Below are positions 21,645 to 32,645 of a stretch of 64,000 bases of DNA, piece after piece. The notes under the pieces are model-generated. The model ran no database searches, was not told where the DNA came from, and saw only the letters and a list, made by a program, of their open reading frames with translations. Location of the stretch: the NCBI GenBank assembly GCA_033961575.1, contig CM066736.1, positions 6,667,501 to 6,731,500 on the forward strand. The letters are read 5' to 3'. A program made the position numbers and the translations under genes. The DNA is from Aselliscus stoliczkanus. Lineage: Eukaryota > Chordata > Mammalia > Chiroptera > Hipposideridae. Within the stretch, counting starts at the first letter, position 1, and each line of letters begins with the position of its first letter.

Positions 21645-22420
21645 AGCCTGAGGCAATGCCCACTCACCACCCTGTCTCGTTTGTAAGGTCTTTTTCAGCT
21701 TTGTGGTTCGAGATGCTGGGAGTTGAGCTGCATGCTGGGAGCTAAGAGTTCTAGGTTGGAGTACTAGTGCTGTTGAGATTTTGGGTGCCAGAGTTTGCCT
21801 ATTGGTGTTTTTCATCTGTAAAATGGAGCCAAGAATAACACAGGTACCTGTATTTGAGGATTTTCTTTCCAGCTTTCTTCAGGGTTTCCTGTAGACCCTC
21901 CTTCCTCATCTTATTTTATCTTCCCAAACACCTCACTCACAAGATTGTGATGAAGATCACAGGCTGCAGATGGAAGGTCCTTGAGTTGCTTAAACAGCTC
22001 CAGGTTTCTAAACCAGTCTACACAGGAGGAGAAGAGGAGGGAAGTTGCAGCGAAAGAAATCTGAATCCGATTACATTAATGGATACACGTTGGGGCTTTG
22101 AGAGACTGGTGACTTTTGCAGAGGGTCTCACGAAGGAACACGTGGGTAACATACACGTGTGTGTCCTCAGATAGACACTGTCTGAGACGCCCAGGCGGCC
22201 GACATTCCGGGGAAAACAAGGAAGTTGTTAAATAATCCAGCTGTTCTGTCTAAATATGTTACACATCTGGCAGCTTGGAAAACTCTGGGTGACTTCATTT
22301 TTATATTCACTGTCTTGTTGTCTGGACCCAACCTCAGGGATCTAGAAGAGGAAAATGAAGAGGAAAACAGATAAATGGGCATAGCTGGAGGGCGACTGGT
22401 AAGGGGTAAGGGTTGGGGGA
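21645..22420. other. no gene recognised; weak MIR core at about 21815
   Basis: TTTTTCATCTGTAAAATGGAG marks a MIR remnant. The rest is unique-looking, with no exon or RNA gene seen. Confidence 0.5.
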
Positions 22421-22424
22421 AAAG

Positions 22425-22676
22425 CAGAGAGAGACTGAAAGAGAGAGAGAGAGAGAGACAGAGAGAGAGAGAGAGAACTCAAATACGGGGGTGGAGACAG
22501 AGAAACAGAGAAAGGTAGAGAAAGAGAAATTCACAGAGACAGAGACACAAATGTGAAAAAAGCAAGATAGATGAGATAGACTTACATAAAGTCAGACACA
22601 AATATACAAAGAGAGAAACTAACAAAGATTGAGAGTGAGACCCATGTACATAAATGGAGATAAACACAGACACATA

Positions 22677-22715
<39 letters not shown>

Positions 22716-22920
22716 CACACACAGAAATACTCCAAGAGATAGATTTACATAAAGAGATGGGCTGCCGTTCCAGCTGCCATTCCACCTCTGAGGAAGAGAA
22801 GGACAAAGAGATTGAGACTGAGAGAGACAAGTACACATAGAGCAGAAAATACAAAGAGGCAGAGAATGAGAGAAACAGAAAGAAACAGCAAAAGAAACAG
22901 AGATCTACACAGAGAGGGAA
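22425..22920 (+). repeat. long purine-rich GA/ACAGA tract with (AC)n core
   Basis: About 500 bp of degenerate GAGA, GACAGA and ACACA repeats, with a pure (CA)n at about 22678-22712. Long frames read through it on the minus strand (SLSLSVS..., VCVCVC...) because of composition; they are not genes. Confidence 0.9.
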
Positions 22921-22924
22921 AACA

Positions 22925-23910
22925 AACCCTTCAAACAAAAAGAACCATCAGGAGTTTCTGCTCTGCCAAAAAACCCTGGGAGTCAGGACGTGTTGTAGGC
23001 CTTCATGCAAAACATTAATCTCTTCAGCGAAAAGAGTGGGCTTTAAAAAATGTTTTTGATATAATTGTTCCCCAAATGGGGAATTATTTTATTCATTTTT
23101 TTCTTTTTTCCTTATAACATCAGAATTTCTGAGGAGCTCCAAAGACAGCATTCAGGTATTTATCTACTTTCCACAAACATCTAGCACCAGCGATTTCTCT
23201 TCAACAGAAGAAAAAAAGTTTCCAGACAAGAATGAAGCCTCTTGACGAATGCTGTGCGGTGCAGAGCAGACTGCCGTGTAGAGTGCTATAACAGAGAAAG
23301 GAAATCCCCTTGCACCTCTCATCCTGATGGTCAATTAGTAGTGGCTTCCCAGAGTGCTCCGTGAAAAGGAGTTGAGGCCGCATCTCAGGGAGAAGGAGTG
23401 CTGTAATCCATTATTGATGTCTGCTGTGGCCTGGGGTGGGGGTGGGGGGGCAGTCATGGAGGCGTTTGCCATTCCTGTACCAGAATCTAGAACTTGTCTG
23501 AAACACTGGCATGGTGTGGGATAAGAGTACGAATGGAGGTCCACATACCATTATGTCTAAATACACAAAAGTCAGAAATCAAGTTGCACCCATGGCCTGG
23601 CCTGTGTTGTTGCTTGTGGCCCTGGCACCCCCAGGCTGAAGGAGCAGAGGGCCTCCCTGGCCAGCCTTGCCACATGCAGTCTAGAATGGGAGCTGGATTC
23701 AGGCCAGGGCAAGGTGATTCTCAGATAGTGACTGTAGGGACCTGGGATGGGGACTTTCCCAGGCAATCTAACTCAGGATTTCCAGGCAGTTCTGCATATC
23801 TCCAAAATTATACTTCCCAAGTAGAGGAGAGGGAGGGGCATAGTTATGTGGGGAACATGGTCCAAGACATCGATTGTGGGTGATTTCAGGAGGTGAGCTT
23901 TAAATTGAAG
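22925..23910. other. no feature recognised
   Basis: Unique-looking sequence. A reading frame of 129 codons at 23494-23883 shows no family I know and no splice context. A G-rich run is at about 23437-23450. Confidence 0.45.
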
Positions 23911-23914
23911 CAGC

Positions 23915-23995
23915 CACTTTGCCCTCAGTGCCCAGCTCAATGTTTGGCACATAGTAGGTGCTCAGTAAATATTTGTTGGAAAAAAATGAATAAGT
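23915..23995 (+). mobile_element. L2/MIR 3' end fragment
   Basis: TTTGGCACATAGTAGGTGCTCAGTAAATATTTGTTGGA-type 3' end in the plus direction. Confidence 0.8.
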
Positions 23996-24004
23996 TCTTT
24001 AGAT

Positions 24005-24700
24005 ATACTTCTTTGTACACAAGCTTATTGAGTCAGTGTCAGGTGCCCAACTCAGTGACCCCTCCCGGAGGTGAGGAGGGGCCAGGGAGTGATGGGAGGG
24101 TAGAGGGCTGTTTCTGTTTTATAATGGTGGTCAGAAAAGGATTCACTGGCAAAGTGACATTTGAGCCAAGACTGAGGGAAGTGACGGGGGATGAGCCATG
24201 GGAGTATCTGGGCATGATGTTCCGGACAGTGGGAACAACCAGTGCAAAGGCCCTGAGACAGGACTGTGCCTAGTATGTCTGAAGAATAGAGAGGAGGCTG
24301 GTGTGGCTGGAATGAAGTGAAAGTCACAGCAGTGGGTGACAAGGTCAGAAGTGCCTGAGGCTAACTCCCATAGGGCCTCATGGCTATGGGAAGGGCTTTG
24401 GCTTTGACTCTGAGTGAGATGCCGGGGTCACTGGAGGGTTCAGAGCCCAGAACTGACTTACGTTTTAAGAGGATCCCTCTGGCAGCTGGGCTAAGAATAG
24501 ACCAAGCAGAAGCAGGGCACCCAGTGAGGAGTATGGCCTTTTCCAGGTGTAGGCGATGGCTGGACTGGTAGTATGGAGATTGGGAGACATGGTCAGATTC
24601 TGAACCTATGTCGGAAGCAAGAGATAACAGAATTTATTAACAAATTGGGTGTGGGATTTGAGAGTCAAGAATGATCCAAAGCAACTGGAAGGATGGGGCT
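24005..24700 (-). mobile_element. L2 LINE, about 700 bp of ORF2 3' part and 3' end
   Basis: Reverse L2 with GTGCAAAGGCCCTGAGACAG, GGCTTTGACTCTGAGTGAGA and TTACGTTTTAAGAGGATCCC in consensus order. The frame remnant on the minus strand is interrupted. Confidence 0.88.
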
Positions 24701-24704
24701 GCCG

Positions 24705-26070
24705 CCATTCCCTGAGTCCAGGAAAGACTTTGGGAGGGGCTGGTTTAGGACAATAGTTCAGGAGCTCAATGTCGGGCATGGATTCTGGGGCCAGTTTATG
24801 GAATCCAATCACTGGCAGAACATCACCAGGTTGCCCTTTCTTTTCTGCTCTTTCTGGGACCTCTTGTCTATGTTTTGAGTCTCCCTCTTCTCTCAGCCAA
24901 TGGGTTTTCTCTGATTATTTTTTCAACATGCCTCAGCATGAGACCACTTAACCCTTCCCTGATTTCACCACTGTTAGACCAGCTACTTCCTCTTTCCCTT
25001 AGGTTATGTTTTAAAGAAGCAATTTTCAAATAGTGTACCAAGGTGGCCTGGGGCTCTGCAACAAACTCACAGGGGCACCTCGGAATACTTGACATCTTCA
25101 AGGCAAGTACGTGATAGCTGACATTTCTCAGGTGCCTCGTGACTGCTAGCTCAAGGTAGTTTCAGCATGAGATTGCACGATGTTCCTTTCCATGATGTCA
25201 TAGCTTTGCAAGCTAGGTTTTCTGTGGTTGCTGTAATTTAAAAAAAAAAGCAATTCCTACTTGAAAATCAAGATGAAACAGGGAATAAGGTGGTGTCCAG
25301 TCTGCTTCCAAGGTTTGCGAACTTGTGCAGTCCCAACAGGCACACATATCCCATTAAGTAGCAATTGTGGTTAAGAATGAATTAAAATACTTTTATTTCA
25401 ATTTATCCTTTCAAAGTCTGCGAAGTTGTTAAGCCGTAAAGATTTAAGTCGTTTGGACCTAACCACTTAACAAGTGGAACTGTTAGGTGTTTCTTTTGGC
25501 CTAAAGTTATGGTGCAAAAAAGACTGAGTCACTAAGTTCAGAACGAACTGAGGAAGTTTGGGGGGGGGGGGAGATCTCTGCGGGGAGAGAGGCTCTAATT
25601 GGTTCCTGGCCAGCCAATGGGTTGCCTAGCTTTGAATCAGGTGACCATGGTTGGTCCAATCAGGAACCCAGCTGATCTAGAGCTCGCTTAGAGAAGGGAG
25701 CGTGGGCCTATGGGTGAGAAAATCAGTGTTTGTTTTGATTAAATATGACTGCTTCCCTTAACCATAACCCCAACACCAACTCGAATGTTAACTGCACAGA
25801 CCTCACTGTAAGTCTTAACCTGACCCCTGTTGGTGAGGGGAGTTCTGGAATTCTAGAACTTAGCTATATTTGAGACCCTTCAGATCCTTTCAGGTCCATT
25901 TTGGTGTTTGTCCGGCAAACATGGTGGGCGTTCCATTTTAAAGATGCTCATCATTGGTGTCCCCATCCTGAATTTGGGGCTCCCCCAGATTATGGCTTTC
26001 ATGGGGGCAGGCAATGTCCACCCCAAAGAAGCAGAAGTTGCCAGAAACTTGCTTTCTCAGCATCCCTTGC
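24705..26070. other. no gene recognised; G12 run and CCAAT-rich patch
   Basis: Twelve G at 25560-25571 are followed by several CCAAT/ATTGG motifs (about 25598-25665), including GGTCCAATCAGGAACC. It could be a decayed LTR, but no termini or TATA box were found. Confidence 0.4.
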
Positions 26071-26082
26071 AGCCAGCTTGAC

Positions 26083-26401
26083 CAGGGGTGGGCAAACTTT
26101 TGGGACGGAAGAGCCCCCAGGGGTCAGCAAACAGCAGTGGTCAGCAAACTTCGGCATGGGAGCTGCAGACTCTGAAGTAAAATTGAAAATGAAAATAAAA
26201 CTATCATAGTTTCATTTATAAAAATTTTAAAGGATATTATTCACATAATGGTGATTATGTAAAAATATATTTATGGCTCTCAAATAATTTTTAAATTGTT
26301 GTGAGGGACAGAATTGGCTCTTCAGGGGTCGGCAAACTTTTGAGACAGAACGAACCCAAAGAGCTTCATGTGGCTCGTGAGCCGCAGTTTGCTGACTCCT
26401 G
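26083..26401 (+). mobile_element. non-autonomous hAT element with exact 8-bp duplication
   Basis: The left end is CAGGGGTGGGCAAACTTTTG and the right end, reverse complemented, is CAGGAGTCAGCAAACTGCGG. AGCTTGAC is duplicated exactly at 26075-26082 and 26402-26409. A second terminal-like sequence CAGGGGTCGGCAAACTTTTG lies inside at about 26322, so the element is composite. Confidence 0.9.
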
Positions 26402-26895
26402 AGCTTGACCAATGAGATGCACCCACCAAGGATTTTAACCCTGCAGTTGGTGAAGTAGCAAGGACAAGGAGAAATTTGGAGGTTGGGAGTAGTGTAGAAG
26501 TGACTACACAATCTAAATTCCAGGCACTGTGGCAGCAGTGAGGTCAGCAGAAGTGTACATTGGCCCGGGCTGGCTGGGTCGGCTCAGCAGGAGTAGCTGG
26601 GTGTCCTCAGTAGTTTGGTCTGACAGGTTTCTGGCCGAGGTGCCCTGTGTGTGCCTGCCCTCTGTGCCTGCTTTCTGACCTCATTCTCCAGACTTCTTGG
26701 CAATTGTGTGAGCCCACCGCTCTTCCCGTCATAAATCCCTTTTCTGCTGAATTTAGCCAGAATCTGCATCTACTAAAAGCTGAATGAATTCTGGAACTGA
26801 CCTTATTCAGTTTTTGGTTGAAGCAGTGATTATGAAATATATCATACAGAGAAAATGTCTTTGTCCAGTCTCAAAAGCACTAATAAAACACATAT

Positions 26896-27014
26896 CGGGC
26901 TGGCCAAGTGGCGCAGTGGTTGGGCGCTGGCTTGGGAAGCCAGTGGCCCCGGTTTGGGTCCCACATATGAGGGCCAGTGACACTGCCCTCAAAAAACAAA
27001 CAAACAAACAAACA
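26896..27014 (+). mobile_element. short bat SINE with (CAAA)n tail
   Basis: CGGGCTGGCCAAGTGGCGCA head, tail of CAAA repeats, and an AAAACACATA duplication on both sides. Confidence 0.92.
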
Positions 27015-27074
27015 AAAAACACATACCCTTGTCCACACCAACCAGACAATGAAATAGACACTTATTAGATCTCA

Positions 27075-27176
27075 GAAGTGGGGTGTTTGTCTGGGACAAT
27101 TCTGGTTTGTCTGGGATAGTTTTTGTTTGTACCTGTTTTTTACCATAATTATTACCAGCACCCTCCTTTTCATCCC
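27075..27176. mobile_element. old repeat of the GGTTTGTCTGGGA type
   Basis: CAATTCTGGTTTGTCTGGGA and ACCATAATTATTACCAGC recall an old palindromic mammalian repeat also represented at 51770-51860. Name not assigned. Confidence 0.45.
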
Positions 27177-27179
27177 ACA

Positions 27180-27333
27180 AAGTGTGCCAGTGAGACAATA
27201 GAATGTACAGTCACCTACCCAGAAGCCCCTTATGTGCATAGTACCCTTCCATTATAGACCCTCCTTTCCCTCAAGTAACCAGAACAATGTATTATATAGT
27301 TTTACCTGTTTTTGAACTTTATGTAAATGAATC

Positions 27334-27386
<53 letters not shown>

Positions 27387-27725
27387 CTTGCTTCTTTCAC
27401 TGAATGTTAGAAATGTAAGATTTAAGTTTGTTGCTGCAAATAGCTGTAGTTCGGTCATTTTTCCTGCTGTGTAATATTCCATTATGTGAATATACTACAG
27501 TTTATCCATTCTCCTGTGGATGAACATGTGACTATATGTTGTTTTCAGGTTTTGTCATTATAAACAATATTGCAAGGAATATTCTAGTACATGTATTCTG
27601 GTGGACATGGGCAAATGTTTCTTCAGGGCTTATCCCAAGGAAAATTGCTGGCTCATCATTATGCACATGGCCAATTTTATAATATGGGTTTGCCAAACTG
27701 TTTTCCAGAAAGGAGGTACCAATTG
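27180..27725. mobile_element. ancient L1 3'UTR-type fragment with (TG)n
   Basis: TTTTCCTGCTGTGTAATATTCCATTATGTGAATAT-type and GTTTATCCATTCTCCTGTGG sequences are L1M 3'UTR. A pure (TG)n of about 48 bp lies at 27338-27385. Confidence 0.8.
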
Positions 27726-27995
27726 TGTTAGTTTCCTAGGGCTGCTGTAACAAATTACTACCAACTTGGTGGCTTAAAACAGAGAAATTTATTCTCTCCC
27801 TCTTCTTGAAGCAGAAGTTTGAAACAAGCATCACCAGGCTGATTTCAAAGTATGGTGGGGCTGCACTCCCTCCAGGAGCTCTAGGGAAGGAGCCTTCCTT
27901 ACCTCTTCCAGCTTCTGGTGGCTCCAGACATCCTGTGGCTTGTGGCCACATCACTCCAGTCGCTCCCTCAAGCAGGTCATGGTGGAATGGGTGAC
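27726..27995 (+). mobile_element. ancient mammalian repeat (TTCCTAGGGCTGCTGTAACA type)
   Basis: GTGTTAGTTTCCTAGGGCTG, GGTGGCTTAAAACAGAGAAA and CTTCCAGCTTCTGGTGGCTC are hallmarks of a very common old mammalian repeat. Exact family not assigned. Confidence 0.65.
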
Positions 27996-28044
27996 ACGGA
28001 CAAGCAAGTCAAGTGCTGTGATAGAGTCAACTCTGAGGTATTTC

Positions 28045-28330
28045 TAGAGTATGTAACCCTGCCCGAAGAGACCCAGGGAGACTTCCTGGAGGAGGTGACA
28101 CTTCAGTTGAGGCTTAAACGACAGACGAAGTTAGGCAGGTGGGAAGAGTCAAGGAAGTGGAGAGCGTGTCTCAGGAAGAAAGAGCAACAAAGGTAAAGGC
28201 CTGGAGATAAGAAACAGCATGACACATTGGAAGATTTTAAGCAGTTTGATGTGGTTGGAATGCAGGGTATAGGCAGTTGAAGCAGTCGTAGACTTTGTGT
28301 GCTAAGCTAAAGAGTCTGAAAATGTGAATT
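28045..28330 (-). mobile_element. L2-like LINE fragment
   Basis: GACTTCCTGGAGGAGGTGAC and AAAGGCCTGGAGATAAGAAA in reverse L2 order. Confidence 0.6.
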
Positions 28331-28459
28331 TAAAAAATATATATATTTCAAAAAGATTCATACTTGTGTGCTTGTAAAATGTTTAGATATACATTGGAAA
28401 TCAAAATTCCCCATAGTCACAACTGTCCCAGGAAATGATATCTAATAATATTTTGGGTG

Positions 28460-28462
<3 letters not shown>

Positions 28463-28501
<39 letters not shown>
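28463..28501. repeat. (TG)n/(TA)n microsatellite
   Basis: About 16 TG units run into TATATATA. Confidence 0.95.
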
Positions 28502-29270
28502 TTTCCTTTTAAAATATTGAGATATAACTATAGGAAAGTTTTTAAGTACAGATTTGTCACGTCCTGCGTGGCAAGGGCAAATGGGACTCGAGAGGGGCGA
28601 CGCAGACGCAGATTGAATAAGAACAAGAGACAGAAGTAAGATAAGAGCGAGACCAAGGGACTCAGCCAAGGAAGACTGAGCCCTGAATCGGATCTGCGCA
28701 TAGCTTTTATTGTAAATTTTTAAGGAAGTAAACTGCAGTAAATCATTAACTGTGTATACGTATGTGCCTTAGGCTCCTTTTCCATTAATCTGGATAGTCA
28801 TCTTTGTTTTGTGTCCCAAGGAACTGACCGTCCTCACCACATACCTCCATAAGTAGATAGTGAGCACCCTCCAGGTGCAGCAAGGAAGCAATAGGAGCAG
28901 ATAAACAAGTTATGCTTCACCAAGCCCACTAAGGCCAGCTTACAAGCCCTTCAATGTTGGGGACCATGACCCTCAACACAGATTGATGAATTTTTACCCA
29001 TGTTTATACCCTTATAATCACTACTAAGATCAAGATATAGAATCAGCAAGTTTAGGGTCCTTCTAGAATTTTTTCTATTTATAGACCAATGATTTATAGG
29101 TATAGATATAGATACACTAATATATGGATATATAGATGGATATACTAAAATGCAGTATAATTGTATGTATATGTAATTATTTTCTTTTTCAAAAATAGGA
29201 CCATTCTTGACTAAATATTCTGTGACATTATGTTTTGTTTAACACATTTTTTATATCAATTCTTAAAGAT
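28502..29270. mobile_element. ancient L1 3'UTR-type fragment, host of a solo LTR
   Basis: TATTGAGATATAACTATAGG lies before, and ACTAAGATCAAGATATAGAA after, the LTR. Removing the LTR and one GATT copy rejoins a normal L1M phrase (AAGTACAGATTGATGAATTT). Copies of a TATAGATATAGATA-like repeat are at about 29100-29150. Confidence 0.75.
28555..28980 (-). mobile_element. solo LTR of an endogenous retrovirus (426 bp)
   Basis: The ends are TGT...ACA on either strand. The 4-bp duplication GATT (28551-28554 and 28981-28984) was made in an L1. On the minus strand an AATAAA lies at 28706-28711, followed by a CpG-richer 3' part, so the minus orientation is preferred. The 4-bp duplication favours a gammaretrovirus-like (class I) origin. 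The pyrimidine-rich 3' part would also suit a class II element. No internal genes remain; a solo LTR arises by recombination between two LTRs. Confidence 0.8.
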
Positions 29271-29294
29271 CAAGAGGCAACATGTGATCTGGCT

Positions 29295-29470
29295 CATTCA
29301 TGCATTTATTCACTTACTCATTCTGTAAATACTTCTTTTGAGCTTATACAGTATGCTCCGCTATGTGTCATTGAAAGGATTTAGCGAGGAGTGACATAAA
29401 GAAAACTGATAGGACCAGCTTTATTTTTTTAGATAGATCATTCTGGAAGAAGAATGCTGCCCCTCACTTC
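29295..29470 (-). mobile_element. L2 LINE 3' end fragment
   Basis: CATTCATGCATTTATTCACT and TGAGCTTATACAGTATGCTC mark a reverse L2 3' end. Confidence 0.6.
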
Positions 29471-29539
29471 CTTTAGTGGAAGAGGAGGGATAAAGCAGCT
29501 CCCTAAGGTGGGTGGCAGCTGCATTTTCCCTTTCAAATT

Positions 29540-29875
29540 TCAAGCATTTTTTTTTAATAGTATTACATTCAAGGAATTCAACATTCAAAAGGAGTGAAGG
29601 ACATTTTAGTCAAAAGTCGTTCTTCCATCCCATCCTTCAACCACTCATTTACGCTGTGGGGAGACAACTGCAGTCACTAACTCCTTACACATTCTTCCAG
29701 AGATAGTGGCGGTATACATGAGCAAACACACATACATGGTATTTTTATTTAATCCTTTTAAAGCTCATCATTTCTTATTCAACAGCATCTCTTAGAAACC
29801 ACTCATATCAGTGCATAAAAAGCATCCTCATTCTTTTTTTAATGGCTGCAGTTTTCTATTGAATGGAAAGACAAA
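29540..29875. mobile_element. ancient L1 3'UTR-type fragment
   Basis: CATTCTTCCAGAGATAGTGG and AACAGCATCTCTTAGAAACC-like context, with ATGGCTGCAGTTTTCTATTG, are L1-like. Confidence 0.6.
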
Positions 29876-29879
29876 CCTT

Positions 29880-30270
29880 GCCAAGAAGCCTGGTGTCCTT
29901 TAGTCCCTGTCGGACTTCTGTCTGCCCCTGGCAGGTGGACACCTACGTGGGCTGAGTGGTGGGCAGGACTCTGAGATCTGGAAATACTCCTTGGCCTGAC
30001 TGCCAGCTTTGGAGGCCGGAGCTGGGAAGCCTCTGGGAGACAGCCTGTGGACCCAGGCGGGTCTCATTCTCTCTGCGATTTTAAGAAGCTGTCCTGGCTT
30101 GTTTATGGTCCTTTCCCCCTTGTTCCTGTGACAAAGTGTGTCACCAGTTGGCCTTAGGGCCCTCCTGCCCACATCTGTTCTTGATCTCCCTCCCATGTGG
30201 GCATCCAGCTGTCCCACTGCCATCTCTAAGCTCCCAGGCCTGTGCCCACAGTTTCTGGCAGAGGGATCAT
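29880..30270. other. unique GC-rich stretch, no gene recognised
   Basis: It lies between an L1 and a MIR and is not recognisably repetitive. A minus-strand frame of 156 codons crosses it and the MIR; no family was recognised. Could be a conserved non-coding block. Confidence 0.4.
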
Positions 30271-30274
30271 CCTT

Positions 30275-30440
30275 GGTTATGGGATGAAAGTACTCATTTA
30301 ATGAGTACCTACTATGTGCTAGGCTGTCTGGTAGCCTTTTACAAGTTAATTCTCCTAACAATTGCGCCAAATAGGTCTTGTTCCCATTTTATGGATAAGG
30401 AAGCAGCAGGTTGGATGGGGAAGTCAGAGCTGGGTAATGG
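30275..30440 (-). mobile_element. MIR SINE
   Basis: Reverse MIR: GAGTACCTACTATGTGCTAG, then CATTTTATGGATAAGGAAGC. Confidence 0.8.
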
Positions 30441-30479
30441 AACTCACTGACATCAGACATCTTGGTTACCTTGTACCCT

Positions 30480-31690
30480 AGGGCCTCCTGAGCCATTAAG
30501 CAGTGAGCACTCAGTAAATATGTGCTGACTGACTGAATGAGTGAATTTGAGAGATATTTCCTGAGCAGTTCCTGTATGGCAGGCACTGATCTGGTGGCTA
30601 GGGATAGAGCAGTGATCCAGACAGCTTTCTGGGAGCTGAAATTCTAGCAAGGAAGACAATCTTAACACATAAGCAAGCAAACAAACAAAAGTAAGATAAT
30701 TAGATGGTAATTGGAACTGTGGAGGAAATGTAAGATGAGGTCCTAGGTAGTGATTGGGGTCGGGGGAGAGGGAGGGTGGGTGGGCCAACTTTAGATAAAG
30801 ATAGTGTCTGTAAGGAGGTAACCTTTGGACTGAGATCTGAATGGCAAGAAGGAGCCAGTTAAACAAATAAAAGGCCCCACCGGAGGAAAGGATTCCAGGC
30901 AGAGGAGATAGCACATGCAAAGGCCCTGAGGTTGGATCAGGCTTGGTGGGTTTAGGAAACAGAAAGAATGCCATTGTGGCTAGAGCAGAATATACACAAG
31001 GTCAGAGTGGTTGGAGTTGAAGTTCAAGATGCAGGCCAGGGCCAAATCACACAGGGACTTGCCAGCCACGTAAATAGAGGGTTTAAATAGGGGAATGATA
31101 TTTCCTCAGGTTGCTGTATGGAGAATAAACTGTGGGGTGGCAAGAAAAGAAGCAGGGAGCACAGTGAGGAGGCTACTGCAGTCACCTGGCCTGAGACGGT
31201 CCATCCATCCATCCGACTCACCTCTGCTCTCGCCCATCCTTGGTGACCCGGACCAAGGTGGGAGCCGTGGAGACAAAATAAATCAGATTGAGGACACACT
31301 TTGAAAGGAGAGCCAAGAGGTTTGCTGATGAATTAATAGGTGGGTGATGGGAGAAAGCGAAGGATCAAGGATAACTCCTTGATTTCTGGCTGAAGCAACT
31401 GGGTGGGTGGTAATGAAAGTGTTTATTGAGATGGGGCAGATGGGGTAGAATCAGGTTTTTATAAGGACCGTTGGGGAGTGAGAAAGAGGAAATGGAGTCC
31501 TATTTTGGACATAGGAAATTGCTGTGGCCATTAGATATCCCAGTGCACACAACAGTTAGCAGCTGGATAATGAGTCTGGGACTCTGGGAGAAGGCAAGGA
31601 GGAGACTGATGAGTCATCCTGTGGTGGTATTTAAAACCACAAGACTGGATGAAATTGGTGGGGAGTGAATGAAGATAGACCCCTCCTAAC
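30480..31690 (-). mobile_element. L2 LINE, longest copy (about 1.15 kb), decayed reverse transcriptase end
   Basis: From 30545 it runs from the reverse L2 3' end through CACATGCAAAGGCCCTGAGG, GGAGGCTACTGCAGTCACCT and AACTGGGTGGGTGGTAATGA to GGTATTTAAAACCACAAGAC. The last corresponds to the region around the YADD motif of the reverse transcriptase. The frame is broken throughout. A short plus-oriented L2/MIR end (AGTGAGCACTCAGTAAATAT) sits at 30480-30540. Confidence 0.88.
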
Positions 31691-31694
31691 GAGA

Positions 31695-32495
31695 AGGAGG
31701 ATGATGAGGCTGCTTGACACTCAGTGGAGAACTGGCTTCCAGAATGGTGACCAGGACAGCCAACAACAAGTCAGCCTCAAACCCAGAGTGGCCTTAAGGG
31801 GCCCTGACTGGGCTCAGTGCAGTGTTTTAGAAGCTGGATCTTAGATGCTGGTACAGAGATTTTGACCTTCTGCTCCAATGCCCTCGTTCAGAAGGCCCCT
31901 AGATGGCCTTACTGGGTTTGTTGTTTACCTAGCTCCTTCCTCCAAGAACTTCAGAAGCCTTGTTGGGATCCCCAGGGAACCGCCATCCTCCCCTTAGGGT
32001 CTTTGCCAGCATGCAGGCCAGGAAAGTGGGACAGCAAATACCTCATTCAAGGTCACAAGGGCTCAGGCGGAGCTGCCTCAGAACCAACAAGGCAGGTCCC
32101 CTCATCCACCCACATCCTCGGTAGTTTGGTTCATTGTGAGGTTTTTGTTTTGTCAAGTAGGATATAAAAACGAAGAAGAACTTCCCAGAATCATAAAGAT
32201 GTTTCGCAAAGGGAGGAATGGAAGAGACACCCTGAATTATAGAGCCTGAGGAGAGAGAAGTTTAATATAGAAGTTGTGAACATTTGGCTTGTAATACAGG
32301 ATATGATACCATTGTTGCTTTCCACTTGAACACTTCAGCAAAATCTGCTGTACATTACGGCTTTGGGGGTTCGATTTGTGGTTTGGGGTGGAGCAATGTG
32401 CTGACATTGGCCTCTGGAAGGTCCTGGGGTCTGAACCATATGTAGGTTATGTTGGGAGTAGTTTTAAGGAAGGTGTAGATCCCCACGGAATACTT
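31695..32495. other. no feature recognised
   Basis: Unique-looking sequence with frames up to 116 codons (31817-32167) that match no family I know. Confidence 0.45.
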
Positions 32496-32499
32496 TCTG

Positions 32500-32645
32500 C
32501 TCCAGACTGGAGCTCTTGGCGGTCAGGGAACACGCGCGTCTCACCTCTGCTGTCCCTGCTGACCAGTGTTGAACGTGCACAGAGTAGGCGATCAGGAATC
32601 ATTTGTGAAATGAATGAATCACGAGAGGAGCAGGGGAGTGAATGA
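32500..32645 (+). mobile_element. L2 LINE 3' end fragment
   Basis: GTTGAACGTGCACAGAGTAGGCGATCAGGAATCATTTGTGAAATGAATGAAT-type 3' end in the plus direction. Confidence 0.6.

Noticed and set aside
22479..22938. Ser/Leu- and Val/Cys-rich frames of about 118 codons
   Set aside because: They come from the GA/CA repeat tract.
25560..25720. Possible LTR promoter with several CCAAT motifs
   Set aside because: No TATA box, no termini and no target duplication; left as an unassigned patch.
22678..27385. CRISPR-like or satellite arrays
   Set aside because: The only tandem arrays here are simple microsatellites; there are no regularly spaced direct repeats with unique spacers, and the sequence is mammalian.
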